Source of the DNA: an uncultured Collinsella sp.
Lineage (GTDB): Bacteria; Actinomycetota; Coriobacteriia; Coriobacteriales; Coriobacteriaceae
Direction of reading: 5' to 3'
Length of the DNA stretch: 25,736 nucleotides
Assembly: GCA_900541665.1 (NCBI GenBank)
Contig: UQKV01000030.1
Span: 1-25,736 of the forward strand
A program made the translations under genes and the position numbers. Each line of letters begins with the position of its first letter. Within the stretch, counting starts at the first letter, position 1. Of the stretch, positions 7,242 to 14,663 are shown piece after piece. Under the pieces are notes generated by a model. That model made no database searches. It had not been told where the DNA came from and worked only from the letters and a program-made list of their open reading frames with translations.

Positions 7242-9011
7242 CTAAAGCCGCTCGTACGCCCCCTTCACCAGCTCGCCCATAAGCTGCCTTCGCTTGCCTA
7301 GGAACTCCTCGTAATCGAGGTTCTCGAACCCAACGGGCAGGGCATGCTCCTCGCAGTTGCGGCGATACTCGTCCTCCCCCAGCGCGTCGCGATACCTACG
7401 AACGTACTCGTTCGGGGCGTCATCCGAGATGTAGATGTTGTTCTGGTAGTCGACGAGGGTGAAGTTGCCTCGGTTGCTACGCTGCGAAAGGTAGCCCTTG
7501 GCCTTCAGATAGTTATCTGGGAACAGATGGTGCTTGTCCAGGGCCTTCTTGGAACCCGACGAGCCGGTAAGCAGCAGTTGAGAAAGAGGGGCCGTGCTGA
7601 ACAGCGCCTTGGCACCGAGCACGACCTGGGCCGCGACGAAGCCCCACCAGGTCGGACCCGTCGCCTCGTTTGCGTCGAGGGAGCTGGGCAGCGTGATGGA
7701 GAAATAATCGTCCGTCATGATGGCGGCGAGCCTACGGTCGAAGTACGCCCGGAACTCATCGGCTGTCTCAAGGCGCGAGACGTCGTTAAGCTGCTGCTCG
7801 AATTCGGATTCGAAGGACCCCACATAGAGCCCCGTTATGGCTGCGGCGAAATACCAGCGTCGCACGAGCCTGCGCACAGCCAACGGCTCCATACCGAACT
7901 CGTAGCGCCCGATAAGGTAAAACGCATAACAGAACATGAGCGCATTGCCCGACCCCACCTGGTCAGAACAGACATAGCCCGCCTCCGCCAGCGTGTTGAT
8001 GAAGGCATGCCAGTTGTTCAAATCGAGCACGAGATCGAGGGCGCGGCCGAACGTGGCAAAGTTCTCGGCCCGCGTCTCGGGCGTTGTTTCCTTTGTCTTG
8101 AGATCTCTTCCACGAAGAATCTGGTAGGCGTAACGCAGGCGACCCCTCTTGAATCCCACGCCCACCGTCGCGCGGATGATGTGCGTCGGCGAGAGAGTCA
8201 TGAGCGGGTTGTACGAGGTGCCCTTTGCAGGCGCATAGCTCATGGCGCAGAATCCCTCGATACGCTCCCTCATGGCGGGTTCATAGACGGAAAGCAAGGT
8301 CATGATGAAGTCATCCTGCTTAAGTGCCTGTCCCTGCGAGTTCACGCGCACGAAGATGTCCGATACGGTCTCCTCGTCAGCCGATTCGGAAATCTCCAAC
8401 GTCGGCAGAAGATAGCGCTCAAGCCCGAGCAATGCGTTGAGCCCGTTCTCGACGGCGTCCTCGCCGTCATCGTCGAGTTCCGGTTCACCCTTCTTGGCAT
8501 TTGCCTCGTTAAGGCGCTTTATGAACGCCCTGCGATAAGCGCTCAGTTTGTTATCGTGGTTCGCCGCGAAGGCCTCGGACACATCTGGCACGTAACGCGC
8601 GTCCCTCTCAGTCGAGGCGTCGGCATTCTTGAATGCGCGCGCGATGGGGTCGTAGGCGATCCTCACCGTACGCTCCCTGAAGTTCTTATCTCGCACGGGC
8701 ACGCCGTACAGCGAGCTCAGGAGAGCGGTGAGCCTCTGCTGTCCGTCGATGACAAGGGACTTGGGGACGGCATATGTCTTTTGGTTCGAGCCTATGGCAG
8801 ACCTCTTGCCCGCGTCGTCGCTCGGAGAGTCCCACAGCATCACATAGCCGATAGGGTATCCGCGAAGCATGGAATCAAGCAGATCGCGAACCTTTTCATT
8901 GCCCCACACGAAAGGCCGTTGCAGATCAGGCAGGCCAATCTTGCCCGTCTGAACATCCTTCAGGATGTTACCGACCTCCAGCGATATGGGATTGTAGATA
9001 GAGTTGGGCAC
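7242..9011 (-). CDS. DUF262/HNH (GmrSD-type) protein
   Basis: This 589-residue protein has the two-part layout of GmrSD-type nucleases. The N-terminal DUF262 domain shows LPDLQRPFVWGNEKVRDLLDS and GYPIGYVMLW (about 27-60), and the VIDGQQRLTAL motif (87-97), which in this family forms a nucleotide-binding ParB-like site. The C-terminal DUF1524-type HNH part has DKHHLFPDNYL (D492, H494, H495) followed by NRGNFTLVDYQNN, the usual H...N...N order. Family members include the type IV enzyme GmrSD, which cuts modified DNA, and SspE. The start is a GTG at 9011 sharing one base with the stop of the upstream methylase gene (TAGTG), so translation is coupled. I infer that it is a second effector of the restriction operon, acting on incoming DNA, perhaps gated by modification. 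Substrate and target are unknown. Confidence 0.88.
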   Translation of the reverse strand: MPNSIYNPISLEVGNILKDVQTGKIGLPDLQRPFVWGNEKVRDLLDSMLRGYPIGYVMLWDSPSDDAGKRSAIGSNQKTYAVPKSLVIDGQQRLTALLSSLYGVPVRDKNFRERTVRIAYDPIARAFKNADASTERDARYVPDVSEAFAANHDNKLSAYRRAFIKRLNEANAKKGEPELDDDGEDAVENGLNALLGLERYLLPTLEISESADEETVSDIFVRVNSQGQALKQDDFIMTLLSVYEPAMRERIEGFCAMSYAPAKGTSYNPLMTLSPTHIIRATVGVGFKRGRLRYAYQILRGRDLKTKETTPETRAENFATFGRALDLVLDLNNWHAFINTLAEAGYVCSDQVGSGNALMFCYAFYLIGRYEFGMEPLAVRRLVRRWYFAAAITGLYVGSFESEFEQQLNDVSRLETADEFRAYFDRRLAAIMTDDYFSITLPSSLDANEATGPTWWGFVAAQVVLGAKALFSTAPLSQLLLTGSSGSKKALDKHHLFPDNYLKAKGYLSQRSNRGNFTLVDYQNNIYISDDAPNEYVRRYRDALGEDEYRRNCEEHALPVGFENLDYEEFLGKRRQLMGELVKGAYERL

Positions 9012-11839
9012 TATAGTTCACCAACTTTCTCGGCGTAGAGGTTGAAGAGATGGGCTACGATCTTCTCCTCGTCCCCGCCGAAGTCGACGCCATAGGCAGC
9101 TTCAACAGCAGCGTCGAGCGCCTTATGCGCGGAAATCAGCTCGGGGAAGAACGTCTCGTTCTTGGGATCGTACATGTCCGCAAGCGTCGCACCCTCCTGG
9201 ACGTCTCGGGCGTCGAGCACGGCCTGGGCGCAGCGTTCAACCTCGTTCCTTTGCTCTTCACTGGGCTCGGGCCAGACGAAGTTGTTGTAGACGATTCCGC
9301 CGGAATAGCGGTAATCGGATTTGAGCCGCCCCGCGACCGTGCGCATCCATGCGTTGTGGAGCTGTGACTGAAGGACGCCAAAGTGATAGAGCGTCGCATT
9401 GGGTATTAGAAACACCAAGTCACTGCACAACGTCTCAGATCCGACAAACCCCATAGGGATATACCTTCTACGCTCTGACGAGACTTTGGGGACAATGATG
9501 GCAGTCGAATTAGGAATGATTTCAGTACCGAAATGGTTCGGCCTCTCGGCTGCTTTCAAGGTCTGCTTCCTCGAGCTACTCAGGCGGTAGTTTCTAACGT
9601 TCTCGATTCTCTCCCTACAACAAGGAAGGCCCTTGAGATCGGCCCACGAAGCCTCCCCCAACCACAGGCACCATCTCTCAATACCCCGTATGAACTCCTG
9701 CGATCCAAGCCATTTATGAAAGTACTTCTCAGCCGCGGGCTCTTTCGAAAGGAACGCCGCCTTCTCCTCCGGTGTGAACAGATAGTTGCCGCCATCAATC
9801 GGTTGAGAGCCGATACCGATAGCGGGCACGTCCGACAAAGGCTTGCTTCTGTTCCAGATGAAAGCGTCGAGCGCGTTCTTCAGATAGGCGTTGAGCCGAG
9901 GAACGGCAATCCGGTCTTCGTCAGAATCGGGCGTCGCATGATAGAAGAGCGTCTTGTTCCCCGCTTCGCGGGAGAACCCGACGATGACGCAGAACACGTG
10001 TGCCTTATCCGCCGCCTCGTTGTCCCAACGGAACGTGTTGTGAGCGAAGTCGATGTGTATCCCCATGTCATGGAGGGGTTTCCAGAGGTTGGCGACCTGC
10101 TCCCCCTGGCAGATGGAGTTAGTCGAGACCAGGGCACAGCGCGTGCGCTTTCCCTGCGTGAACCTCGCGGCCTTCATGTACCAGGCCCCGCAGTAGTCGA
10201 TGTTGCCCGCGTTCTTCGCGCCGTCGAAGACCTCAAGGAGTTCGGTCTTCTGCTCCTTGGACTGGTTGCGGGCCCCGAGGAAGGGCGGGTTGCCCACGAG
10301 GTACGTGAGGTCATCGGGGAACACCTCGGACCAATCGGTCTTGAGGGCGTTGCCCTCATGGAGGTTGCTAAGGCTCCTGAGCGGCAGGAAGTCGAAGTCA
10401 TAACCGACGTATATCTCCTGCGTCTTACGAAGCATCTGCTCCTCGGTGATCCACAGGGCGGTCTTGGCGACCGAAACGGCGAAGTCGTTTATCTCGATGC
10501 CGTACAGCTGGTCCAGGGAGACGCGGACGGGACTGTCCTGCGCAACGACGAGGGACGTCTGTCCCGCGTTGCCGGTCTCCTCGCTGAGCTCGTCCTCGAT
10601 GATTCGATTCTCGATGGTGCGCAGCTGCCGGTATGCCTCGGTGAGGAAGTTGCCCGAGCCGCACGCCGGGTCGCCGATGGTGATGGAGGCGACCTTGTCG
10701 TGCAGCCTCGCCAGGGCCTGCTTGCGTTTCGCCGCCGTCCTCTCACCCTCGGCCTCGTGCAGTTCGTCCCACAGCTCGTCGAGGAACAGCGGCTTCAGGC
10801 AGCGCTCGATGTTCTCAACGCTCGTGTAGTGCATGCCCCCGGCATGGCGCGTCTCGGGATTCAGAGTCCCCTCGAACACGCCGCCGAAGATGACGCCCGA
10901 GATCTCGCGCCAGTCGAAGTCCTGGGAGGCGTCGGTGATGGCCTCAAGGATTTCCGGGGTCATCTGCGGGACGATGATGGAGGAGTCGGCGAACAGCCCA
11001 CCGTTCACGTAGGGGAAGGCCGCAAGGTCCTCGTCCATGTACTCGTCCCGCTGATCCAAGGGAGTATCGATGGTCTCGAACAGATCGACCAATTTGTGAC
11101 GGAGCTTCGCGGGGTCTCCCTCGCAGTACCTGCCGAACGCCTGATGCGATTGCAAGAGATCGGCGTCCTCGGCGTAAAGTAAGAAGATGATTCGGGTGAT
11201 GAGAACGTTGAGCGAGCGCTGCTCCTCCTGTGCGCGCTCGTCCTTCTCCTCAATGTGGTGGTACTGCTTGGCGAGGGCATCGTAGAGCCTGGAGACGTAG
11301 GACCCGGCCTCGATGGAGAGCTGCTGTTCCTTGTGCAGGCGGCTCGTCTCGTTGGATGTCAGGAATGAGAGCAGGTACAGACTGTCCGGGAGCTCTTCGA
11401 GGGAGAACTCCTGCACGGTGTCCTCTGGCCTCTCGTTGTCGAGGTCGTAGAGGCGGAAGGTCCCGAAGTTGCACGTCATCACCCAGCGCGGGCGCTCGGA
11501 GTACGGCAAGTGCCGCGCGTACCACATGGCCTGCTGGAGCGGCGTCTCCATGCCTCCGTTCCTAGGCTCGGGCTTGTCGAGGTCGATGCCCCACGACTTC
11601 TGCTCGCAGAGGAAGTTGTGGTCGGAGACGAACACGTCGATGCGTCGGCCTCTCACCTTGCGCTCAAAGTCGACGAAGCTGTCTATGGTGTTGGACGGGA
11701 TGCCCAGAACGTTGATGAGCAAGTCGACCCAGAACTTCTGCGTGTCCTGCTGCTCATTGTTGGAGCCCGCGGGGATGGCGCTGAGGCGCTTCTTCCACCG
11801 CTTTACGAACTCCTTTGCCTCTTTCTTGCTGGCAGGCAT
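9011..11839 (-). CDS. MmeI-like (type IIL/IIG) fused restriction endonuclease-methyltransferase
   Basis: This 942-residue protein resembles MmeI-family enzymes, which cut and methylate DNA with one polypeptide. The N-terminal nuclease part has D68 and the pair E79/K81 (RRIDVFVSDHNFLCEQK), a PD-(D/E)XK pattern at almost the same place as in MmeI. A helical spacer follows. The methyltransferase shows motif I GDPACGSGNFL (from residue 389) and motif IV NPPF (from 517), the N6-adenine type. The target-recognition region holds the family signatures RWCLWL and YSGGIVYNNFVWPEP. The ATG at 11839 has AGGAGG six bases upstream; an open extension to 11893 lacks one. Nuclease and methylase motifs both look intact. 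It heads a two-gene operon with the DUF262 gene. The recognition sequence cannot be read from sequence alone. Confidence 0.9.
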   Translation of the reverse strand: MPASKKEAKEFVKRWKKRLSAIPAGSNNEQQDTQKFWVDLLINVLGIPSNTIDSFVDFERKVRGRRIDVFVSDHNFLCEQKSWGIDLDKPEPRNGGMETPLQQAMWYARHLPYSERPRWVMTCNFGTFRLYDLDNERPEDTVQEFSLEELPDSLYLLSFLTSNETSRLHKEQQLSIEAGSYVSRLYDALAKQYHHIEEKDERAQEEQRSLNVLITRIIFLLYAEDADLLQSHQAFGRYCEGDPAKLRHKLVDLFETIDTPLDQRDEYMDEDLAAFPYVNGGLFADSSIIVPQMTPEILEAITDASQDFDWREISGVIFGGVFEGTLNPETRHAGGMHYTSVENIERCLKPLFLDELWDELHEAEGERTAAKRKQALARLHDKVASITIGDPACGSGNFLTEAYRQLRTIENRIIEDELSEETGNAGQTSLVVAQDSPVRVSLDQLYGIEINDFAVSVAKTALWITEEQMLRKTQEIYVGYDFDFLPLRSLSNLHEGNALKTDWSEVFPDDLTYLVGNPPFLGARNQSKEQKTELLEVFDGAKNAGNIDYCGAWYMKAARFTQGKRTRCALVSTNSICQGEQVANLWKPLHDMGIHIDFAHNTFRWDNEAADKAHVFCVIVGFSREAGNKTLFYHATPDSDEDRIAVPRLNAYLKNALDAFIWNRSKPLSDVPAIGIGSQPIDGGNYLFTPEEKAAFLSKEPAAEKYFHKWLGSQEFIRGIERWCLWLGEASWADLKGLPCCRERIENVRNYRLSSSRKQTLKAAERPNHFGTEIIPNSTAIIVPKVSSERRRYIPMGFVGSETLCSDLVFLIPNATLYHFGVLQSQLHNAWMRTVAGRLKSDYRYSGGIVYNNFVWPEPSEEQRNEVERCAQAVLDARDVQEGATLADMYDPKNETFFPELISAHKALDAAVEAAYGVDFGGDEEKIVAHLFNLYAEKVGEL

Positions 11840-11909
11840 ACCGGACCTCCTGCGTCGTTGTCTCTTGCGGACCATTTTAAGGGGTAAGGGCAACCTTGCG
11901 GATAGAGGG

Positions 11910-12076
11910 GCGAGTTTTCAACGGTCCCCGGTGTCGGAGGGTCCCCAGTAAAACCCGGAGACGCCGGAGACTGTTGGAAACTCGCCAGCTCACGACAACA
12001 TCAACCTAGGTTTTCAACGCTTTCCATAGCCGGAGGACTTCTATAAGCCCGTAAGCTGTGGAAAGGGTTGGAAACC
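11910..12076. promoter_or_regulatory. Two related long hairpins upstream of the restriction operon
   Basis: Hairpin 1 pairs 11910-11935 with 11960-11985: 22 Watson-Crick pairs, three wobbles and one mismatch over 26 positions, with a 24-base loop. Hairpin 2 pairs 12009-12026 with 12059-12076 (16 of 18) and continues with AGC/GCT. Both arms contain GTTTTCAAC opposite GTTGGAAAC, and both loop regions contain CGGAGG followed by CCCG. They are therefore two diverged copies of one structure. Hairpin 1 ends 71 bases upstream of the MmeI-like start. They may be operators, leader RNA structures or integrase-binding DNA; the sequence does not decide. I see no clear gene in 11840-12200. Confidence 0.6.
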
Positions 12077-12107
12077 GAATATTGGGCTTAGACCTCCACA
12101 AAAAATC

Positions 12108-12129
12108 TTTCTACCCAATTTCTACCCAA
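12108..12129. repeat. Tandem 11-bp direct repeat near tRNA-Arg, possible integrase arm sites
   Basis: TTTCTACCCAA occurs twice with no gap (12108-12118, 12119-12129), 72 bases from the 3' end of tRNA-Arg. Tn916/phage-type integrases with an arm-binding domain use short direct repeats beside the core site. Presence next to a tRNA 3' end suggests arm-type sites at the right end of the element. This is inference. Confidence 0.45.
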
Positions 12130-12160
12130 ATGCCGCTAGTAAGACCCTTATACAAGAAGA

Positions 12161-12190
12161 CAGGCCAGACGTTTTATACCGTCTGACCTG
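12161..12190 (-). terminator. Hairpin downstream of tRNA-Arg
   Basis: An 11-bp stem with one G-T pair (12161-12171 with 12180-12190) and an AT-rich loop begins ten bases after the tRNA CCA end. It is a likely terminator for the tRNA transcript, although the sequence after it on the minus strand has only a weak T tract (TCTTCTTGT). Read on the plus strand it is followed by CAATTTCTTC. Confidence 0.5.
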
Positions 12191-12200
12191 CAATTTCTTC

Positions 12201-12276
12201 TGGTGCCCCCGGTGCGATTCGAACGCACGACACCCGCTTTAGGAGAGCGGTGCTCTATCCCCTGAGCTACGGAGGC
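12201..12276 (-). tRNA. tRNA-Arg (anticodon CCT)
   Basis: The minus strand folds into a full cloverleaf. The acceptor stem is GCCTCCG/CGGGGGC with one G-T pair and an A discriminator base. The D stem is GCTC/GAGC. The anticodon stem CCGCT/AGCGG closes the loop CTCCTAA (anticodon CCT), and the T arm is GTGCG-TTCGAAT-CGCAC. CCA is encoded. The 3' end points towards the mobile element, the usual geometry for integration into a tRNA gene. Confidence 0.97.
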
Positions 12277-12328
12277 ATGTTGTACTAGTGTAGCAGATTT
12301 ACACTATCGTCACGGGGTAGTCATTGGG

Positions 12329-12362
12329 GACGTTCTTTAATGACTAGTCGTTTAAGAACGTC
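12329..12362. repeat. Inverted repeat with GACTAG loop
   Basis: GACGTTCTT (12329-12337) pairs with AAGAACGTC (12354-12362), and the loop contains the palindrome GACTAGTC. It lies just beyond the end of the DUF956 gene and may act as its terminator, but there is no T tract. It resembles two other hairpins in the window (16533-16568 and 24605-24634). Confidence 0.45.
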
Positions 12363-12370
12363 GCAGGCGA

Positions 12371-12769
12371 CTAGTTGCCTTTGTGGAAGAGGTTTTTGAT
12401 AACGGAGGGGATACTCTTGGCACCCTTGGCCGTCACATCGATAAAGTCGGGCGAGCGCACGAGCTTATCCTCGTCGACGTACTTGCGGACCGCACGAAGC
12501 GTCTCTTTGTCGTCGCGCGTCGAAAACGTAAAGTGACCGTTATCCTTGGTGAAGATGGCAAAACGCGTAATCTTCTTGGTGCCGCGCAAAACCTCGGCGG
12601 CAATATAGTCGACCTCGTCCCACGGGATTTGAATATAGTCCTCGGGATTGCGCTCGTTATAGTACTCAAACGCTTTATTGCCCACCATCACGTTGCCGTG
12701 GCTGGTAAGCCCCATCAGGCAGGTTGCCGGTGTTGCCAGATCGACCGTGCTGTTCTGAGATTGCGCCAT
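12371..12769 (-). CDS. manO: DUF956 protein, mannose-PTS operon partner
   Basis: This 132-residue protein matches the DUF956 family, which is typically encoded at the end of mannose-class PTS operons and is sometimes called ManO. Recognisable parts are QSQNSTVDLATPATCLMGL at the start, GNKAFEYYNERNPEDYIQIPWDEVDYIAAEV in the middle, and LRAVRKYVDEDKLVRSPDF towards the end. It is small, soluble and without membrane segments. The exact molecular function of the family is not settled; a role in regulating the PTS is the usual guess. The ATG at 12769 has GGAGGGCGAGG upstream; a longer frame to 12820 lacks support. A strong hairpin terminator stands between manZ and this gene, so it is either read by partial read-through or has its own start. 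Confidence 0.88.
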   Translation of the reverse strand: MAQSQNSTVDLATPATCLMGLTSHGNVMVGNKAFEYYNERNPEDYIQIPWDEVDYIAAEVLRGTKKITRFAIFTKDNGHFTFSTRDDKETLRAVRKYVDEDKLVRSPDFIDVTAKGAKSIPSVIKNLFHKGN

Positions 12770-12789
12770 GCGCGCCTCGCCCTCCAAAT

Positions 12790-12833
12790 AAAACAATCGG
12801 ACCGCATCCAGTGTACCCACCGGGTGCGGTCCG
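12790..12833 (-). terminator. Intercistronic terminator between manZ and the DUF956 gene
   Basis: A 12-bp stem with one G-T pair (12798-12809 with 12822-12833) and a 12-base loop is followed on the minus strand by ATTGTTTTATTT. It lies before the ribosome site of the DUF956 gene, so it should lower expression of that gene relative to manXYZ. Confidence 0.8.
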
Positions 12834-12889
12834 TTTCAATGGCTCAAAAGCCCTTGCCTAGCAACTCTCGGTCTTAAGCCGAAGCGTGC

Positions 12890-13810
12890 TTACATGAAGC
12901 CGCAGACGCGGCCGATGATGCCGACGGCGAAGAGAGCCAGGATGATGACGATCGGGCTGACCTTCTTCTTGAGGAGCTTGCAGACCAGCAGGGTCAGACA
13001 CACGGCGGCAAGGCCGGGGATGAGCTGATCGAGGTTAGCCTGAAGCGTGGTGACCTTCACCGGATCAAGGGCGTTAGCACCGATGGAGTTATACATCGTC
13101 AGTGCTTCCTTGACACCCTCAGAACCGGAGGGCAGGTTAGCCCAGTCGATAAAGGCGCCAGCAGACTGCGTGACCTTGGAGACGACCGGGGTGAAGGAGA
13201 TGGACACCCAGCGCTCGACCAGGGCGCCGATGATGAACATACCCAGGATGGAAGCACCCTCGGTAACCTTGCCCATCAGACCGCCGGAGAGGTCCTTGGC
13301 GATGGAGGAGCCGACCTTGTAGCCAAACTCCTGCGTGTACCACAGGAAAGCGTAACGGATGATGTTCCACGCAAAGAAGAACAGCAGCGGACCGGCGATG
13401 CTACCGGACAGGGCCATGGAAGCGCCCAGAGCGCCCAAAATCGGGCGAAGGGTGAACCAGAAGGCGGGGTCGCCGACGCCGGCGAGCGGGCCCATCATAC
13501 CGACCTTGACGCCCTGGATGGCGACGTCGTCGATCGGAGCACCGTTGGCGCGCTCCTCCTCGAGAGCGAGGGTAACGCCAATGACGGGGGCGGAAACATA
13601 GGGGTGGGTGTTATAGAACTCCAGGTGGCGCTTAAGAGCGGCAATCTGGTCATCCTTGCTGGTGTAGAGCTTCTTGATCGCAGGGATCATTGCGAAGCAC
13701 CAGCCGCCGTTCTGCATACGCTCGTAGTTCCACGAGCCCTGAAGGAACTGATGACGGAAGCAAACCTTCTTGCGGTCAGCCTTGGTGAGCTGAATCTTGT
13801 TCTCTGCCAT
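12890..13810 (-). CDS. manZ: Mannose-family PTS transporter subunit IID
   Basis: This 306-residue protein is the EIID membrane subunit, which with EIIC forms the sugar channel of mannose-class PTS permeases. The N-terminus has the family pattern LTKADRKKVCFRHQFLQGSWNYERMQNGGW. Then come KRHLEFYNTHPYVSAPVIGVTLALEEE and GVKVGMMGPLAGVGDPAFW, both diagnostic for EIID. Hydrophobic segments follow, ending with IPGLAAVCLTLLVCKLLKKKVSPIVIILALFAVGIIG. I chose the ATG at 13810; a GTG three codons earlier (13819) sits too close to the AGGAGGGGAG ribosome site. It follows manY after a 16-base gap. The substrate is probably mannose, glucose or a related hexose, but the subfamily specificity cannot be read from sequence. 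Confidence 0.95.
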   Translation of the reverse strand: MAENKIQLTKADRKKVCFRHQFLQGSWNYERMQNGGWCFAMIPAIKKLYTSKDDQIAALKRHLEFYNTHPYVSAPVIGVTLALEEERANGAPIDDVAIQGVKVGMMGPLAGVGDPAFWFTLRPILGALGASMALSGSIAGPLLFFFAWNIIRYAFLWYTQEFGYKVGSSIAKDLSGGLMGKVTEGASILGMFIIGALVERWVSISFTPVVSKVTQSAGAFIDWANLPSGSEGVKEALTMYNSIGANALDPVKVTTLQANLDQLIPGLAAVCLTLLVCKLLKKKVSPIVIILALFAVGIIGRVCGFM

Positions 13811-13826
13811 ATGTATCACTCCCCTC

Positions 13827-14645
13827 CTACTCGTAATCGTTCAGAATATCGCCGAGCGGGTCGCCGGAGCCACCGCCCATGCCGCCACCCTGCTTGGCCA
13901 GATCCTTAAGGCCAAGGTAGATGAGGGCAAGGGAGATACCGATGAGGCCAAGGGCGATCAGCGTGAGCTGAGGGATCGCAGCAAGGACAAAGCCGAGGAT
14001 GAAGAACGGCCAGGTCTCCTTGGTGGCCATCATATTGATGACCATGGCGTAACCGACGGAAGCGACCATGCCGCCGCCGACAGCCATGCCGCCGGACAGC
14101 CAGTCGGGCATAGCGTTAAGCGCGTTGGTAACTGCCTCGGCCGGGATGATGCACAGAAGCACTGCCGGAATGGCGATACGAAGGCCCTGCATAAGGATGG
14201 CAATGTACTGCCAGCGCTCGATGCCGGCGAAGTCGCCCTTCTCGGCGCAGCCGTCCATGGCGTGAGCGATAGCGGTAGCCAGGGTACGGCAGATCATGGT
14301 CAGGAACAGACCAGCGACCGACAGCGGGACGGCGACGGCGATGGCGGCGGTAACGGCCTTCGACGGATCGGTAGCGCCGCCGTTGAGGGCGAGCACCATG
14401 ATGATCGAAGAGGCGACCGAGGCCAGAGCGGCGTCAGGCGCGACGGCGGCGCCGACGTTAGCCCAGCCAAGGGCCATCATCTGGAGCGAACCGCCCAGGA
14501 GGATGCCCTCCTGAAGGTGACCGGTTACGAGACCGATAAGCGTGCATGCCACGAGCGGCTGATGGAACTGGAACTCATCCAGAATGCCTTCCATACCGGC
14601 AAGCAACGCGACAATCGCAACAAGCAGAATAGTGATTGCAGACAT
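13827..14645 (-). CDS. manY: Mannose-family PTS transporter subunit IIC
   Basis: This 272-residue integral membrane protein is the EIIC subunit. It has the expected opening (MSAITILLVAIVALLAGMEGILDEFQFHQPLVACTLIGLVTG), then the EIIC signature GILLGGSLQMMALGWANVGAAVAPDAALASV, and a further series of hydrophobic helices. The C-terminus is a short Gly-rich cytoplasmic tail (KQGGGMGGGSGDPLGDILNDYE). The ATG at 14645 has AGGAGGG upstream. The gene lies 18 bases after manX and 16 bases before manZ in one transcription unit. EIIC and EIID together carry the sugar while EIIB phosphorylates it. Confidence 0.95.
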   Translation of the reverse strand: MSAITILLVAIVALLAGMEGILDEFQFHQPLVACTLIGLVTGHLQEGILLGGSLQMMALGWANVGAAVAPDAALASVASSIIMVLALNGGATDPSKAVTAAIAVAVPLSVAGLFLTMICRTLATAIAHAMDGCAEKGDFAGIERWQYIAILMQGLRIAIPAVLLCIIPAEAVTNALNAMPDWLSGGMAVGGGMVASVGYAMVINMMATKETWPFFILGFVLAAIPQLTLIALGLIGISLALIYLGLKDLAKQGGGMGGGSGDPLGDILNDYE

Positions 14646-14663
14646 GTATCGGACCCTCCTTTA

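Noticed and set aside
7344..9038. Long plus-strand open frame of 564 codons
   Set aside because: It is the antisense shadow of the DUF262 gene, with no domain features and no ribosome site.
9533..11182. Long plus-strand open frame of 549 codons
   Set aside because: It lies opposite the MmeI-like gene, whose motifs are unmistakable. GC-rich coding DNA often leaves the opposite strand open.
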